Shown: positions 42,397 to 51,129 of the stretch, piece by piece
Numbering within the stretch: the stretch's first letter is position 1
Layout of the letters: each line of letters begins with the position of its first letter
Origin: DASQHW01 sp038209365
GTDB lineage: Bacteria > Actinomycetota > Acidimicrobiia > IMCC26256 > PALSA-610
Assembly: GCA_038209365.1 (NCBI GenBank)
Contig: JBBQXS010000009.1
Coordinates: forward strand, 1 to 64,000
Length of the DNA: 64,000 bases
Reading direction: 5' to 3'
Notes under the pieces: generated by a model
The model's input: only the letters and a program-made list of their open reading frames with translations
What the model was told of the DNA's origin: nothing
Database searches by the model: none
Translations under genes and position numbers: made by a program

Positions 42397-43953
42397 GTGC
42401 CTGGCGATCGGTCGCGGCCCTCGTGGGCGCGATTCACCGACCCCGGGACGTTGCTCCTTCTCGCCGCAGCGTTTCTCGGTCTCGGCCTGCGTCTCTGGAT
42501 GATCGTCGGTCCGTTCGCGCGATTGGACGTCGACGAAGCGATCGTCGGGCTCATGGCGCGCAACGCCGCGCACGGAAAGTTCTGGGCCTTCTTCTGGGGA
42601 CAGGAGTATGGCGGCACCCACGAACAGCTCATCGCGGCGCCGGTCGTTGCGCTCGCGGGAGCGCGCGAGTGGGCGCTGCGCCTCGTTCCGGTTGCCTTGA
42701 CCGCGGTTGCGAGCTGGCTCGTCTGGCGTGTGGGCCGGCGCACGGTCGGCGAGCCCGCGGCGCGGCTCGCGGCGATCGTGTTCTGGATCTTCCCGGGCGT
42801 GTACGTGTGGTGGTCGATCAAGCCTCGCGGTTTCTACGAAGCGCAGGTCGTCATCGGTCTGGCAGTGCTGCTTGTCGGGCTGCAACTCGCGGAGCACCCG
42901 TCGGCGCGCAACGCCACGCTGTTCGGTTTCGCCATCGGCCTCGGTATCTGGGCAAGTCCGCACATCGCGTACTTCGCGCTCCCCGCGATGTTGTGGCTGC
43001 TCCTACGGAACTGGCGGCTCCTCCGGTACGCAGGAGTGTCGGCCGCGGCCGTGATCGTCGGCGCCCTGCCGTGGCTGTACCACAATGTCGGGTCGGGTGG
43101 GCGGTCGTTGGACGCAGGGCACAACACCAGCTCGTACGTCGACAATCTGCACGCGTTCTTCCGCACGTCGCTGCCGGTCGCGCTCGGGTTACGTGAGCCG
43201 ACGCCGGCCGGTCTCAGCGCATCCATCACGACGGCGCACAGCAGGTGGATCGTGCCCGGCCTGGCCGTCGTTGCGTACGTCGTGCTGCTCGCGGCCTTCG
43301 TGTTGTGCACAGTGTGGTTGTGCATCCGTCGGCCGGCCGGCACCGAGCTGCCGATGCTGGTTGCCGCGCTGTTCCCCTTCATCTACGCCGCGCAGCCATT
43401 CCAGCCGTTCGCCTCGACCGAGCCGCGTTACCTCTTCTTCCTCGCTCCGATCGTCTCGCTGCTCCTGGCGCGCGCGCTCGTCGCGATTCGCCTCCAGGTC
43501 GCGGGTGTCGTGCTGTTCGGGGTCCTGTCCGTCACCGGATCACTGTCATTCGTGCACCTTGCAGAACGGGCGCCGCGCGATTTGTTCATGCCGTGGGACC
43601 TCTCTTCGCTCCTTGCTGCTATCGATCGTCACCACGTCCGCGATCTCTTCGCGCCGTACAACTTCGCCTACCGCCTCACGTTCCTGGCACAAGAGCGCGT
43701 GATCGCGACGCCGATCGAGGGGATCGGCACCAGGTACCCGCCGTATCTCTCCTCGGTGCGAGACAGCGCATCACCGGGGTACGCGTTCGTGCGTGACGGG
43801 CCGGGAGACCGCTACTTCGCGCCGGCCCTCGCGAGCAAACACGTCGGCTATCGCCGCTTCGACGCCGAACGCTACGTGCTGTACATCCTCGACCGTCGCG
43901 TCATGCCCGAAGAGCTTCCCGGTCTCGGCGCCCTCGGCATGGGCCTGATGTGA
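42397..43953 (+). CDS. Polytopic GT-C type glycosyltransferase-like membrane protein
   Basis: A 518-residue protein with about 11-13 membrane segments. The first external loop carries the acidic motif LDVDEAIVGLMA that marks PMT/ArnT-like GT-C enzymes, which use polyprenyl-phosphate sugars as donors. A short hydrophilic C-terminal region (about 390-518) includes APYNFAYRLTFLAQERVIATP. The GTG at 42397 is chosen as the start; an upstream one at 42355 would start just after the tRNA. It leads the surface-glycan cluster that extends to 49851. Confidence 0.8.
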   Translation: MPGDRSRPSWARFTDPGTLLLLAAAFLGLGLRLWMIVGPFARLDVDEAIVGLMARNAAHGKFWAFFWGQEYGGTHEQLIAAPVVALAGAREWALRLVPVALTAVASWLVWRVGRRTVGEPAARLAAIVFWIFPGVYVWWSIKPRGFYEAQVVIGLAVLLVGLQLAEHPSARNATLFGFAIGLGIWASPHIAYFALPAMLWLLLRNWRLLRYAGVSAAAVIVGALPWLYHNVGSGGRSLDAGHNTSSYVDNLHAFFRTSLPVALGLREPTPAGLSASITTAHSRWIVPGLAVVAYVVLLAAFVLCTVWLCIRRPAGTELPMLVAALFPFIYAAQPFQPFASTEPRYLFFLAPIVSLLLARALVAIRLQVAGVVLFGVLSVTGSLSFVHLAERAPRDLFMPWDLSSLLAAIDRHHVRDLFAPYNFAYRLTFLAQERVIATPIEGIGTRYPPYLSSVRDSASPGYAFVRDGPGDRYFAPALASKHVGYRRFDAERYVLYILDRRVMPEELPGLGALGMGLM

Positions 43954-44015
43954 GACTCTCCCCCGAGACGCTTCGCCTTGGAACCCGGGTCGGTCTGCCG
44001 TAGCGTGCGCGGGAC

Positions 44016-45176
44016 ATGAAGGCCGAGGGGGCAAAGGGTCACGACCGATACCCGTGCCTCGACGGCCTGCGTGCGTTCGCCGTGACGTTGGTCTTCGTGT
44101 TCCACGGCTCGCTCGCATCCGAATGGATCGCGCGCCACGGCGGGCGATACATCGTGCACTTCAACATCGGCGTCGAGATCTTCTTCGTGCTCTCGGGTTT
44201 CCTGATCTATCGACCGTTCGTGAGCGCAAATCTGGCGGGCAGGCACGCCGGCAGTCTCTGGAATTACGCGCTCCGGCGAGTTCTCCGCATCTTCCCCGCG
44301 TACTTGCTCGCCCTGTTCCTGCTGCGTCTGCTCGGAGACATCGACATCAACGGCACGTCGGGCCTGCTCAAGCACGCGACGCTCACGAACACCTACTTTC
44401 ACGACATCGGCGGTCTTGGGATCGCTCAGTCATGGACGCTCGTGATCGAGTTGAGCTTCTATGCGTTCGCGCCGCTGTGGGCGCTCTTCATGCGCGCTGC
44501 CTCACGGAGGAGCTCCTCGTTCCACGTCGAGATCGCGGGTGCACTCACGCTCATCGTCATCGGATACCTGAGCAGCGCCTGGGTCTTCTTCGGCGCTCCG
44601 CCTCCTGCGATGGGCGTCCTTCCTCCCGGTCTCGGTGCGCTCGGGGCGGGCATGCTCCTCGCCGTGCTGAGCGCCGCGAGCGGCCGAGACGAACGACTGG
44701 CCGCGCGCACCAGGGCGCTCGGCCGCTTTCCGGCGGCGTCGTGGACGATCGCGTTGGCACTTTTCGTCTACCTCGCGTGGCGCCCGTACAACTTCCTGGC
44801 GTCGACGCCGAGCGAGCTCATGTGGGACCGCGCGCTGAAGATCCCGATCGCGCTCCTCCTGGTCCTGCCGGCGGTCTTCGGCAACCAGCGCGACGGAACC
44901 CTGCGACGAGCGCTCAGTGCGGCGCCCATCGCATATCTCGGCCTCGTCAGCTACGGGATCTACCTCTGGCACGCGCGCATCACCGCGCACATCGCAACGC
45001 CGGACGCGCTGAACCACCATGGCGTGCTGTATGCGATCGGCGCCCTCGTGCTTGCGTACGGCGTCACCGTGCTCGTTGCGAGCGCCAGCTTCTTCCTGGT
45101 GGAACGACCCGTGCTCCGGCTTGCTCACCGACCGCGCGTCGGAGCACGCGAGCCGTCCGGCTCGGCCCGGCGGTAG
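44016..45176 (+). CDS. Acyltransferase 3 family protein
   Basis: A 386-residue ten-helix membrane acyltransferase. The family starts with CLDGLRAFAVTLVFVFHGS, with the conserved His of helix 1, and has the loop NIGVEIFFVLSGFLIYRPF and the motif RRVLRIFPAYLLAL. Members O-acetylate or succinylate cell-surface sugars, glycolipids or antibiotics. It lies between two glycosyltransferase genes, and its stop precedes the next ATG by four bases, so it is probably in the same operon. Confidence 0.93.
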   Translation: MKAEGAKGHDRYPCLDGLRAFAVTLVFVFHGSLASEWIARHGGRYIVHFNIGVEIFFVLSGFLIYRPFVSANLAGRHAGSLWNYALRRVLRIFPAYLLALFLLRLLGDIDINGTSGLLKHATLTNTYFHDIGGLGIAQSWTLVIELSFYAFAPLWALFMRAASRRSSSFHVEIAGALTLIVIGYLSSAWVFFGAPPPAMGVLPPGLGALGAGMLLAVLSAASGRDERLAARTRALGRFPAASWTIALALFVYLAWRPYNFLASTPSELMWDRALKIPIALLLVLPAVFGNQRDGTLRRALSAAPIAYLGLVSYGIYLWHARITAHIATPDALNHHGVLYAIGALVLAYGVTVLVASASFFLVERPVLRLAHRPRVGAREPSGSARR

Positions 45177-45180
45177 CACG

Positions 45181-48100
45181 ATGCTGTCGAAGATGGCGGT
45201 CGCGGCGCGCTCGCATGCCGCGATGCTGTGCATCGTCACCGTCGTCGCGTGCTTCCTGTATGCGGGAGTGTTGTCTTCCCGGCCGCTCATGACGCACGAG
45301 GGTGCCGAGACCTATCGCCGCGTGCACGAGTACCAGCAGGAGCTCCGCAACGGAAATTGGCTGCCGCAGGTCTTCCCCGACGCCGTACGAGGCGCAGGAT
45401 CCGCGTTCCCGAGCCTCTACCCGCCTTTCGCGTACATGGTGGCCGTTGCGCTCGCGTTCCTCTTCGGCGACATCGTGTGGGGCGTCAACGTCGCGCTGCT
45501 GCTCTCGGCGATCCTGTCCGGCTGGGCGATGTACTGGTGTCTCCTCGTCATCAACGCTGATCGACGAGTCGCTCTCGCGAGCGCGCTGCTCTACATCTCG
45601 TTTCCCTACCGCTTCGTGGACGTGTTCGTGCGCGGCGCCTTCGCGGAGTCTTGGTCGTTCGTATGGATGCCGCTCGTGGTCGCAGGCGCGTGGGCAACCT
45701 TCACCCGGCGTCGCCTCGTCTGGTACCTGCCGGCGGCATGGGCGGGATTGCTGCTCACGCACACGGTGCTCTCGCTGTACTTCCTCCCCGTGTTCGGCCT
45801 GGTGGCTCTGCTCGCGTTGCGCTGGCGTGGCTGGCGCACCGCCACGCTTCTCGCAGTGGGACTCGCGCTCGGCGCGGGACTCTCGGCGTGGTACGTCCTG
45901 CCGCAGCAGCACCTCCTTCCCGCGGTGCGCGCGCACGACCCGCACCTCCTCGCGGCCGACCGCGCGTTCGTCGACAGCCAACGCGTCTCGCCCCGCAACC
46001 TCACGGGCCGATGGAACAACGGGTGGAGAGGCCCGGACGAGACGTGGAGGTATCCGAACGGCGTGTGCCCGCACTACTACTGCGGTCTCACGTTCGAGGT
46101 CGGCACGGGGAGCTACCTGATGGTGGCGCTCCTGGTGGCGTGGTACGCGGCGGTGGTCGTCGCAGGTGTACGGCGAGGGCGCGCTCCCCCGGGCCACCCG
46201 CTCGTGACCTGGCTCGTCACCGTCGCGCTCGTCGCCTACGTCCTGTACCTCGCGTTCGTCTTACATCCCGGATTCTTCCTACGGCGTCTGCCGAAGGTGT
46301 TCGGATACATCCAGTATCCGTGGCGTCTCATGGGACCGATCGCCCTGCTCGCCGCGCTCGTGGTCGGCGTGCTGGCCGCGACGCGGTTCTTTCCCCGTTG
46401 GGTGCGCTACTCGGTCGTGGCCACGTGCACGTTGGTCGCTGTTACAGTGCCCCGGTTCCAGAGGGAAGCTGCGTACTTGCAGACCGATGAAAGCGGCATC
46501 GTTGCAAGCATCGCGGCGAACGGCGACCGAGGGTTCACCGTGCAGGGCGAGTATCTGCCGAACGGCATAGACCCTTACGACGTCGGCCCCCATCTCATCT
46601 CCGCTCCGGAGGTGCGCGGCGCCGGACACGTGCTGCACTGGGAGCGCAAGCACGGTGACGTGTACGCGACCGTGAGGGTCGACGCGCCGAGCACGGTCGT
46701 GTTCCCTGTCCTGTACTACGACTTCTATCGCGTGGACGGCGCGGCCCGGACAATCAACGTGCAAGGACTGCTCGCCGCCCGTGTGGCGCCCGGCGAGCAC
46801 ACGCTTCGTGTCTCGCACGGGCCTACCGCCGTCAACCTCGTCGGGTTCGCGATCTCGTTCCTCAGTGCCGCGCTCCTCGTGCTCCTCGCCCGCAGCCGCC
46901 GTTTCCGGTCTTACGCTGCAACACCGGTGACCCGTCGCGCCGACAAACCGACGCGTCGAGGACCCGAGTCCCTTGCCATCGTGACGAGTCCTGTCCGGCG
47001 CCGAGCGCGGGTCTGGTGGAACGCGGCCTACTCGCGTCGGCAACGGCGGTACCTCATCGCGATCGTGCTCATCGCACTCGCCGTGCGGCTGGCTTGGGTG
47101 ATCGTCGCCGCGCGGCCGCCGGTCGCGGGCGACCCCGTCGCATACATGTTTCACGGAGAGACGATCGCCCGCGGTCAGGGCTACCGGAGCATCATCGGGG
47201 CACTCCAATACGTCCCTGTGCATGATCTCCCGCAAACGGCGTTCTATCCGATCGGGTATCCCGGCACGCTCGCCGCGCTGTTCTGGATCGTCCTTCACAC
47301 ACCGATTCCCGACAATCTCCCGATGGCGGTCGGGATCTTCCAAGCCCTGCTCGGTGTCGGCAGCGTGATCCTCGCGAGCGAGCTCGCGCGCCGCGTCTTC
47401 GGGAGCCGCGTCGCCGTGCTCACGGCCGCCGTCATGGCCGTCTGGCCGAACCTCGTGTCCTATACCGCCCAGGCGCAGTACGAGACCGTGTTCATCTTCC
47501 TGTCCGTCGCCGCGCTCGCCGTCATCGTGCGGCCGTGGCCTCGCGGCATTGTCTCATGGCGTCGCGTGGTCGCGTTCGGTGCGGTGCTCGGTGTGGCCGC
47601 GCTCGTCCGACCCACCGTGTTGATGCTTCTCCCCGTCCTCGTCGTCTGCTGGGTCGTGGCGGGGGGAACCTGGCGCCGAGCGCTCGTGCAGGCGGCGATC
47701 GCGGCGACGGTCCTGATTGTTGTGGTCGCGCCGTGGCTCGTACGCAACACCATCGTGATGCACTCCACCGTGTTCTCGACGGGCATCGGTGATGCGCTGT
47801 GCGACTCGCGCCATCCCGACGCGTCCGGGCAGTACGAGATCGCGGCGAAATACTGCCTGGATCCGTACGAAGGGATTCCGCTCCCCCGGCGAGAGGTGGT
47901 CCGGAATCGGGAGAACACCAAGACCGCGGTGAGATTCGTCCTGCACCACCCCCTCGAGGAAGCTCGCCTGTGGTTCTGGCGCGGCTACTTCGGCTATCGC
48001 GACGACCACGACACATTCGAAGGGATCGCGCTGGATCGCGGTCATCCACTTCACGGCTCGCGCCTGGTCGGCGTGTTCGAGAGCGTGTCCGACGCCTACT

Positions 48101-48345
48101 ACTTCGTGGTGCTCGCACTCGCGTTGCTCGCGTTGCCTGCGTTCCTGCGGCGCAAGCCACCGGGCCGCGCGCAACGGCTCTGTCTCTTGCTGGCGGGCGC
48201 GCAGGCAGCGTTGGTGCCGTTCCTGCTGTTCGGCGATCCCCGCTACAAGATCCCCGTGTTTCCCTTCTTCGCGATCGGCGCCGCGGTGTCGCTCTCGCGC
48301 CTGTGGGCCGGTTCAACGCCTCGGCGTCGCGACGCACAGGATTGA
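45181..48345 (+). CDS. Fused two-module membrane glycosyltransferase-like protein
   Basis: A 1054-residue protein. Module one (about 1-600) has a first loop with an acidic motif (LMTHEGAETYRR), many hydrophobic helices and a C-terminal soluble domain with beta-rich character, as in YfhO/6-pyruvoyl-type membrane proteins. A basic linker with RRRARVWW near residue 606 leads to module two (about 620-1054), which begins a new GT-C cycle: AVRLAWVIVAARPPVAGDPVAYMFHGETIARGQGY with the Asp motif, then YPIGYPGTLAALFW. Both modules look complete, so this seems to be a true fusion. Its last 33 bases overlap the convergent GT2-methyltransferase gene. Confidence 0.75.
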   Translation: MLSKMAVAARSHAAMLCIVTVVACFLYAGVLSSRPLMTHEGAETYRRVHEYQQELRNGNWLPQVFPDAVRGAGSAFPSLYPPFAYMVAVALAFLFGDIVWGVNVALLLSAILSGWAMYWCLLVINADRRVALASALLYISFPYRFVDVFVRGAFAESWSFVWMPLVVAGAWATFTRRRLVWYLPAAWAGLLLTHTVLSLYFLPVFGLVALLALRWRGWRTATLLAVGLALGAGLSAWYVLPQQHLLPAVRAHDPHLLAADRAFVDSQRVSPRNLTGRWNNGWRGPDETWRYPNGVCPHYYCGLTFEVGTGSYLMVALLVAWYAAVVVAGVRRGRAPPGHPLVTWLVTVALVAYVLYLAFVLHPGFFLRRLPKVFGYIQYPWRLMGPIALLAALVVGVLAATRFFPRWVRYSVVATCTLVAVTVPRFQREAAYLQTDESGIVASIAANGDRGFTVQGEYLPNGIDPYDVGPHLISAPEVRGAGHVLHWERKHGDVYATVRVDAPSTVVFPVLYYDFYRVDGAARTINVQGLLAARVAPGEHTLRVSHGPTAVNLVGFAISFLSAALLVLLARSRRFRSYAATPVTRRADKPTRRGPESLAIVTSPVRRRARVWWNAAYSRRQRRYLIAIVLIALAVRLAWVIVAARPPVAGDPVAYMFHGETIARGQGYRSIIGALQYVPVHDLPQTAFYPIGYPGTLAALFWIVLHTPIPDNLPMAVGIFQALLGVGSVILASELARRVFGSRVAVLTAAVMAVWPNLVSYTAQAQYETVFIFLSVAALAVIVRPWPRGIVSWRRVVAFGAVLGVAALVRPTVLMLLPVLVVCWVVAGGTWRRALVQAAIAATVLIVVVAPWLVRNTIVMHSTVFSTGIGDALCDSRHPDASGQYEIAAKYCLDPYEGIPLPRREVVRNRENTKTAVRFVLHHPLEEARLWFWRGYFGYRDDHDTFEGIALDRGHPLHGSRLVGVFESVSDAYYFVVLALALLALPAFLRRKPPGRAQRLCLLLAGAQAALVPFLLFGDPRYKIPVFPFFAIGAAVSLSRLWAGSTPRRRDAQD

Positions 48346-49851
48346 GGTCCCGACCGGAAGCGACACGCGCCGGACGAGCGCCTGCTCGATGCGTGTGAGA
48401 AAGAGGGCAGCTCGATCGATCACAGGAGATGTCATGCCGAGGCCGAGCCTCGGGTTCGCAGCGCGACGAGCTCTGGTCGCCCAAAGCGGCAGCACGAGCC
48501 AGCTGAAGATGTGCGACAGGAACAACACGTCGAAGCCAGAAGCCTCGATCTCCGCCCGCAACCCGGCCGCGGTGTACCGACGCTGGTGACCGAGCACCTC
48601 GTCGCTCGTGCTCCAGAGCCGGGGATGCGCGGGGACGTTCACGATCAGAAGACCGTCCGGCCTCATCGCGCGCCGCGACTCCGCGAGCGCGACACGCGGC
48701 GCTTCCAAGTGCTCGATGACGTCGAGGAGGCAGACGACGGACGCAGTCGCGTCCGGCAACGGGACCCGCGCCACGTCGGCCTGGAGGACGCCGAACGAAT
48801 AGCGCCGTTTCGCTTCGGACACGAGGCGGTCGCTGCCGTCGACGAGCAGGGTGCGCTCGGGCGGCCAGCCGAGCAGCACGGTGACCCCGCCCGATCCCGC
48901 GCCGAGATCGAGGAGCCATCCCGGCGGCGGCCGCCAGCGGCGCAGCGCTGCCGCCACGAACGCGGCCTTGCTGCGGAACCACCAGTGCGCGCCGTCCGCC
49001 GCGGCGAGCACCGCGGCGTTGTCGTCGTCGAAAACCCCGCTCGACGCTTCGGCCCGTGTGTCGTCCAGATCGATCCTCGAGCGCGCGACACGTGCCGTCC
49101 GAACGCGCGCCCGGATGCGCGGCAGCGCCCGAAGCATCCCGATGCCGTCGCGCAGGACGTGCACCCGCGACCCGTCATCGTGGTGCCATTCGATGGCGAT
49201 CTCCTGGACCGGGATGTCGAGCTGCTGCGCGATCCCGATGACCTCGACGTCCCATGCGAAGCCTTGCTCGTTGCACCAGGGCAGCACTTGGTGCCACAAC
49301 TCCGTCCGAGCAGCTTTCGCGCCGCATTGCGTGTCGAGGATGCCGGGCGCGACCGCAACCTGTACCGCGCGGTTGTACGCACGGCCGAGAAACTCCCGAA
49401 TGGCGCCTTGATGGCGCGTGATCGTCGAGGCCGCGACGTCGCGCGAGCCGATCGCGACGATCGGGGCACGGCGAGCCGCGTCGACGATGCGCGCGAGATC
49501 ACGGGCCGGCGTGGAGAGGTCGAGATCGCAGAACGCCGCGAGCGGTGTGGTCGCGGTTTCCAGACCCGCTTGCACCGTTGCGCCTTTGCCCCGGTGAGGT
49601 CGACGCAACAATTTCGCGAGCCCGACCGGCTGCGATGCGACGAATGCACGTGCGAGCTGGGCAGTCCCGTCCTCACTCCCGTCGTCGACGAACAGCAGCG
49701 TGCTGCCGGGAGCCTGGGCGGAGATGAACTGCATCAGCTCGGCAGCGCAGCGCGCGAGCCGGTCGGCTTCGTTGTAGAGCGGGACGACGAGCGTGAGAGG
49801 AGCACCACCCGCGACACGGCCGATGTCGGACGTCACGTCCTCCCCGAGCAT
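48313..49851 (-). CDS. Fusion of family 2 glycosyltransferase and SAM-dependent methyltransferase
   Basis: A 512-residue protein. The N-terminal GT2 domain (about 1-250) resembles dolichyl/polyprenyl-phosphate glucosyltransferases (ALG5/DPM1 type): LTLVVPLYNEADRL, FVDDGSEDGT, FCDLDLSTP (the metal-binding DxD-like motif) and CGAKAARTE. The C-terminal methyltransferase domain (about 300-512) has LLDLGAGSGGVTVLLG, LLVDGSDRLV and VVCLLDVIEHLEAP. One polypeptide may therefore both make a polyprenyl-sugar and methylate it or a related sugar. The start at 49851 (MLGEDVTS) is preferred; 49896 would overlap the next gene. Confidence 0.85.
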   Translation of the reverse strand: MLGEDVTSDIGRVAGGAPLTLVVPLYNEADRLARCAAELMQFISAQAPGSTLLFVDDGSEDGTAQLARAFVASQPVGLAKLLRRPHRGKGATVQAGLETATTPLAAFCDLDLSTPARDLARIVDAARRAPIVAIGSRDVAASTITRHQGAIREFLGRAYNRAVQVAVAPGILDTQCGAKAARTELWHQVLPWCNEQGFAWDVEVIGIAQQLDIPVQEIAIEWHHDDGSRVHVLRDGIGMLRALPRIRARVRTARVARSRIDLDDTRAEASSGVFDDDNAAVLAAADGAHWWFRSKAAFVAAALRRWRPPPGWLLDLGAGSGGVTVLLGWPPERTLLVDGSDRLVSEAKRRYSFGVLQADVARVPLPDATASVVCLLDVIEHLEAPRVALAESRRAMRPDGLLIVNVPAHPRLWSTSDEVLGHQRRYTAAGLRAEIEASGFDVLFLSHIFSWLVLPLWATRARRAANPRLGLGMTSPVIDRAALFLTRIEQALVRRVSLPVGTSILCVATPRR

Positions 49852-49873
49852 GGCGTGGCAGCCTACGACGGCC

Positions 49874-50170
49874 TCACCGATCGAAATCGGGCGCAATCAG
49901 ATCGGCGTACTCCGGGTGTTCCTCGACGTAGCTCTGGAGGAACGGGCACACGGGCTTCACGCGGAGTCCCATGGCCCGGGCATCGTCGAGGACACCTGCC
50001 GCCAGGGTGCTGCCGAGACCTCGACCTTCGTAGTCGTCTTCGATCTGGGTGTGCACGAACGTGATCGCGCCCTGCTCGCGGTGATAGGTGACGAACCCGG
50101 CAACGTCGCCGTCGACGATCAGCTCGTATCGCTCCCGTTCGGGAGCGTCGACTACCCGCGGTTCGGCCAT
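49874..50170 (-). CDS. Small GNAT-family N-acetyltransferase
   Basis: A 98-residue single-domain GNAT of the YjdJ/COG2388 type. The acetyl-CoA loop is EDDYEGRGLGSTLAAGVLDDAR, then LRVKPVCPFLQSYVEEHPEY is the characteristic C-terminal block. These small acetyltransferases have few known substrates. The start is the ATG at 50170. The SCO6745-type gene overlaps its start by 19 bases, so the two are coupled. Confidence 0.92.
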   Translation of the reverse strand: MAEPRVVDAPERERYELIVDGDVAGFVTYHREQGAITFVHTQIEDDYEGRGLGSTLAAGVLDDARAMGLRVKPVCPFLQSYVEEHPEYADLIAPDFDR

Positions 50171-51051
50171 AGGTCGACGGGACCTCCCACGTAGCCGCCG
50201 GCATCCCGCATCGCGCTCCCCCACGGCCCGAGGATGCTGCACAGCTCCTCGATGTCGTCGCCGAGCGCGTCGATGGCCGGCCGCATCTGCTTGTCGGTCG
50301 CAACCTCGATCGCTTCTCGCTCGCGACGGCCCGCTTCGGTGAGCGTGTCGTTCGCGAGGAGGTCGCGCTCCTCCAGCCGCCCCACCGCCGCATCGAGCTC
50401 GGCGTCGTTCCAGCCCCGGGTTCGGATGTACGTGCGCAACGGCAGGCCGATGTACGCCTCGGTCAGGAGGCCGATCTCGATCGCGTCGAGCCCGGCCGAC
50501 GTCCACGCGCAGACATGGGCGTCACCGCGACACTCGCGCAGCATGTCGCCGAGGTGGAACAGGCGCGTCCACGGATCCTGCGGGTCGTCCCATTGTGACC
50601 GAAGGCCCGCGAACAGCGGGCGGCCGGGCTCCGCGCACGCGTCTGCCGCGCGCTCGAGCAACGATGCCGCGCGCGACACACGCGCGTCTGCTTCGCCCAA
50701 CACCCGCTCGAGCTGGGCGACCGCCCCGGTGCGCCGCGCCGCGAAGATCGTCGGTGCATCGGTGCGCGTCCACCCGAATCGCACGCCGTCGGCGATCATC
50801 GTCGGCTTGAACACCCCGAATGCCGCGGCGACGACGTGCGGCTCGACCTGGCCGAGGAGTGAACCGCGGCTCGTGCAGTACGCGGGCCCGTCGGGCGCGG
50901 CGACGTTGTTGCCGAAGCTCCCCGGGCTCGGAGCGAAGCCGAGCTCGACGTAGGCCTTGTGACACTCGGGCGAGAAGAAGACCTGGCCGATCACCGGCTC
51001 GAGGCGCGCCGCGACCGAGCGCGCGCGGCGGCAGAGGACATCAGATTGCAC
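50152..51051 (-). CDS. SCO6745-family protein (helical, function unknown)
   Basis: A 299-residue soluble helical protein. The N-terminus has EPVIGQVFFSPECHKAYVELGF and YCTSRGSLLGQVEPHVVAAAFGVF, followed by ARVSRAASLLERAADACAEPGRPLFAGLRSQ and RLFHLGDMLRECRGDAHVC. These are the blocks I associate with the actinobacterial SCO6745 family (probable helical, heme- or tetrapyrrole-related fold; function unproven). The start GTG at 51051 is divergent from the amidase, with a leader repeat between the two genes. Confidence 0.85.
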   Translation of the reverse strand: MQSDVLCRRARSVAARLEPVIGQVFFSPECHKAYVELGFAPSPGSFGNNVAAPDGPAYCTSRGSLLGQVEPHVVAAAFGVFKPTMIADGVRFGWTRTDAPTIFAARRTGAVAQLERVLGEADARVSRAASLLERAADACAEPGRPLFAGLRSQWDDPQDPWTRLFHLGDMLRECRGDAHVCAWTSAGLDAIEIGLLTEAYIGLPLRTYIRTRGWNDAELDAAVGRLEERDLLANDTLTEAGRREREAIEVATDKQMRPAIDALGDDIEELCSILGPWGSAMRDAGGYVGGPVDLWPNRG

Positions 51052-51085
51052 GGCTCGTACTCTACGGGCCGACGGGCCGACACGT

Positions 51086-51129
51086 TCGGAGGCAGCGAAG
51101 CCAGGATGGCGCAAGCGAGGGAGCCATGT
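51086..51129 (+). repeat. 44-bp leader repeat, copy 4 (in front of the amidase)
   Basis: It contains GGCAGCGAAGCCAGGATGGC and ends GCGAGGGAGCCATGT, with one base deleted and one inserted relative to copies 1-3. The end carries the amidase GTG (51128) and a GAGGGAG ribosome site four bases before it. In one frame the repeat encodes RRQRSQDGASEGAM followed by TGA (51129-51131). Confidence 0.85.
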
